Source of the DNA: Acuticoccus sp965213555
Lineage (GTDB): Bacteria; Pseudomonadota; Alphaproteobacteria; Rhizobiales; Amorphaceae
Direction of reading: 5' to 3'
Assembly (NCBI RefSeq): GCF_965213555.1
Contig: NZ_OZ243890.1
Location: forward strand, 2,976,001 to 3,040,000
Length of the DNA stretch: 64,000 nt
Shown: positions 63,706 to 64,000 of the stretch, in pieces
Numbering within the stretch: the first letter of the stretch is position 1
How the letters are laid out: the number at the start of each line of letters is the position of its first letter
The notes under the pieces: generated by a model
The model's input: only the letters and a program-made list of their open reading frames with translations
Told to the model about the DNA's origin: nothing
Databases searched by the model: none
Translations under genes and position numbers: made by a program

Positions 63706-64000
63706 ATGGAAGGTCATGCGAAGGCGGCAGTCCTCGTCGACCCCCTCGGCGAGCTTTGGCAGGGGCACCTCGACCGCCACGCCGCGCTCGTGGCAGCGAC
63801 GGGCGCCGCGTGCGCCGACCCATTCGCCGCCGCGACGCAGCTCCTCGTCCGGGCCTTCGAGGCGGGCTGCACGGCCTTCTTCTGCGGCAACGGCGGCAGC
63901 GCGGCGGACGCCCAGCACTTGGCCGCCGAGCTGACCGTCCGCTTCGTGCGCGACCGCGTTGCGCTCCCCGCGCTAGCCCTTGCGACGGACCCGTCGGCGA
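63706..64000 (+). CDS. gmhA: SIS-domain sugar isomerase, GmhA-like (partial)
   Basis: First 98 residues of a phosphosugar isomerase; the rest is beyond the window. The phosphate-binding SIS motif FFCGNGGSAADAQHLAAELTVRF matches D-sedoheptulose 7-phosphate isomerase, the first enzyme of ADP-heptose synthesis. ATG 63706 starts one base after the GT9 stop. Fits the adjoining heptosyltransferase-like gene. Confidence 0.88.
   Translation, partial: MEGHAKAAVLVDPLGELWQGHLDRHAALVAATGAACADPFAAATQLLVRAFEAGCTAFFCGNGGSAADAQHLAAELTVRFVRDRVALPALALATDPSA

Overview
This is a very GC-rich bacterial chromosome segment, most likely from an Alphaproteobacterium (probably Hyphomicrobiales or Rhodospirillales). 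That placement is inferred from overall gene style: a short alphaproteobacterial-type NAD kinase, Mrp, MoaA next to a DUF971 gene, TRAP and Liv transporters, and the DUF3489-DUF2924-recombinase module. No species assignment is possible from the sequence alone.

Layout. (1) 0-2 kb: housekeeping genes (partial NAD kinase, Mrp/ApbC). (2) 2-15.4 kb: an acyl-CoA catabolic cluster (two acyl-CoA synthetases, two acyl-CoA dehydrogenases, two crotonases, a thiolase) with a complete TRAP transporter. At its centre is a kinase, DUF6285 and acyl-CoA dehydrogenase trio that matches the LvaA-LvaB-LvaC logic of 4-hydroxyacyl-CoA degradation. (3) 15.5-18.5 kb: MFS exporter, moaA and a DUF971 gene. (4) 18.5-26.3 kb: a scarred zone with a short tandem repeat, remnants of IS630, IS5 and IS481, and a carboxylate-catabolism cluster (CaiB, CitE-like, PEP mutase-like, Ldh-like and ketopantoate-reductase-like genes) in which most genes are truncated or frameshifted. 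(5) 26.5-39.1 kb: an intact cluster with a flavin monooxygenase, esterase, iron alcohol dehydrogenase, LysR regulator, tandem-domain carboxymuconolactone-decarboxylase-like protein, branched-chain amino-acid type ABC transporter (with fused LivM-LivG) and a 3-hydroxyacyl-CoA dehydrogenase. Two copies of one palindromic element (CTTTGCA-N5-TGCAAAGATGGTG) lie in the promoter-side gaps of two of its transcription units.

(6) 39.2-60.2 kb: a defence and mobility island between IS3 remnants and a tRNA-Gln gene. It carries an intact two-gene system, a ~2000-residue DUF1998 helicase plus a ~1140-residue partner, best read as Druantia type III. Beside it is a type I restriction-modification operon in which every gene is damaged (two frameshifts in hsdR, an amber stop and a frameshift in hsdM, an internal deletion in hsdS). 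Then come DUF3489, a broken DUF2924 gene and a large serine recombinase next to the tRNA. (7) 60.6-64 kb: envelope polysaccharide genes (GT2, sugar-phosphate transferase, GT9, start of a GmhA-like isomerase).

All recognisable frameshifts fall in the accessory regions, while the metabolic and housekeeping genes read cleanly. This argues for genuine decay rather than poor sequence, although raw reads would be needed to prove it.
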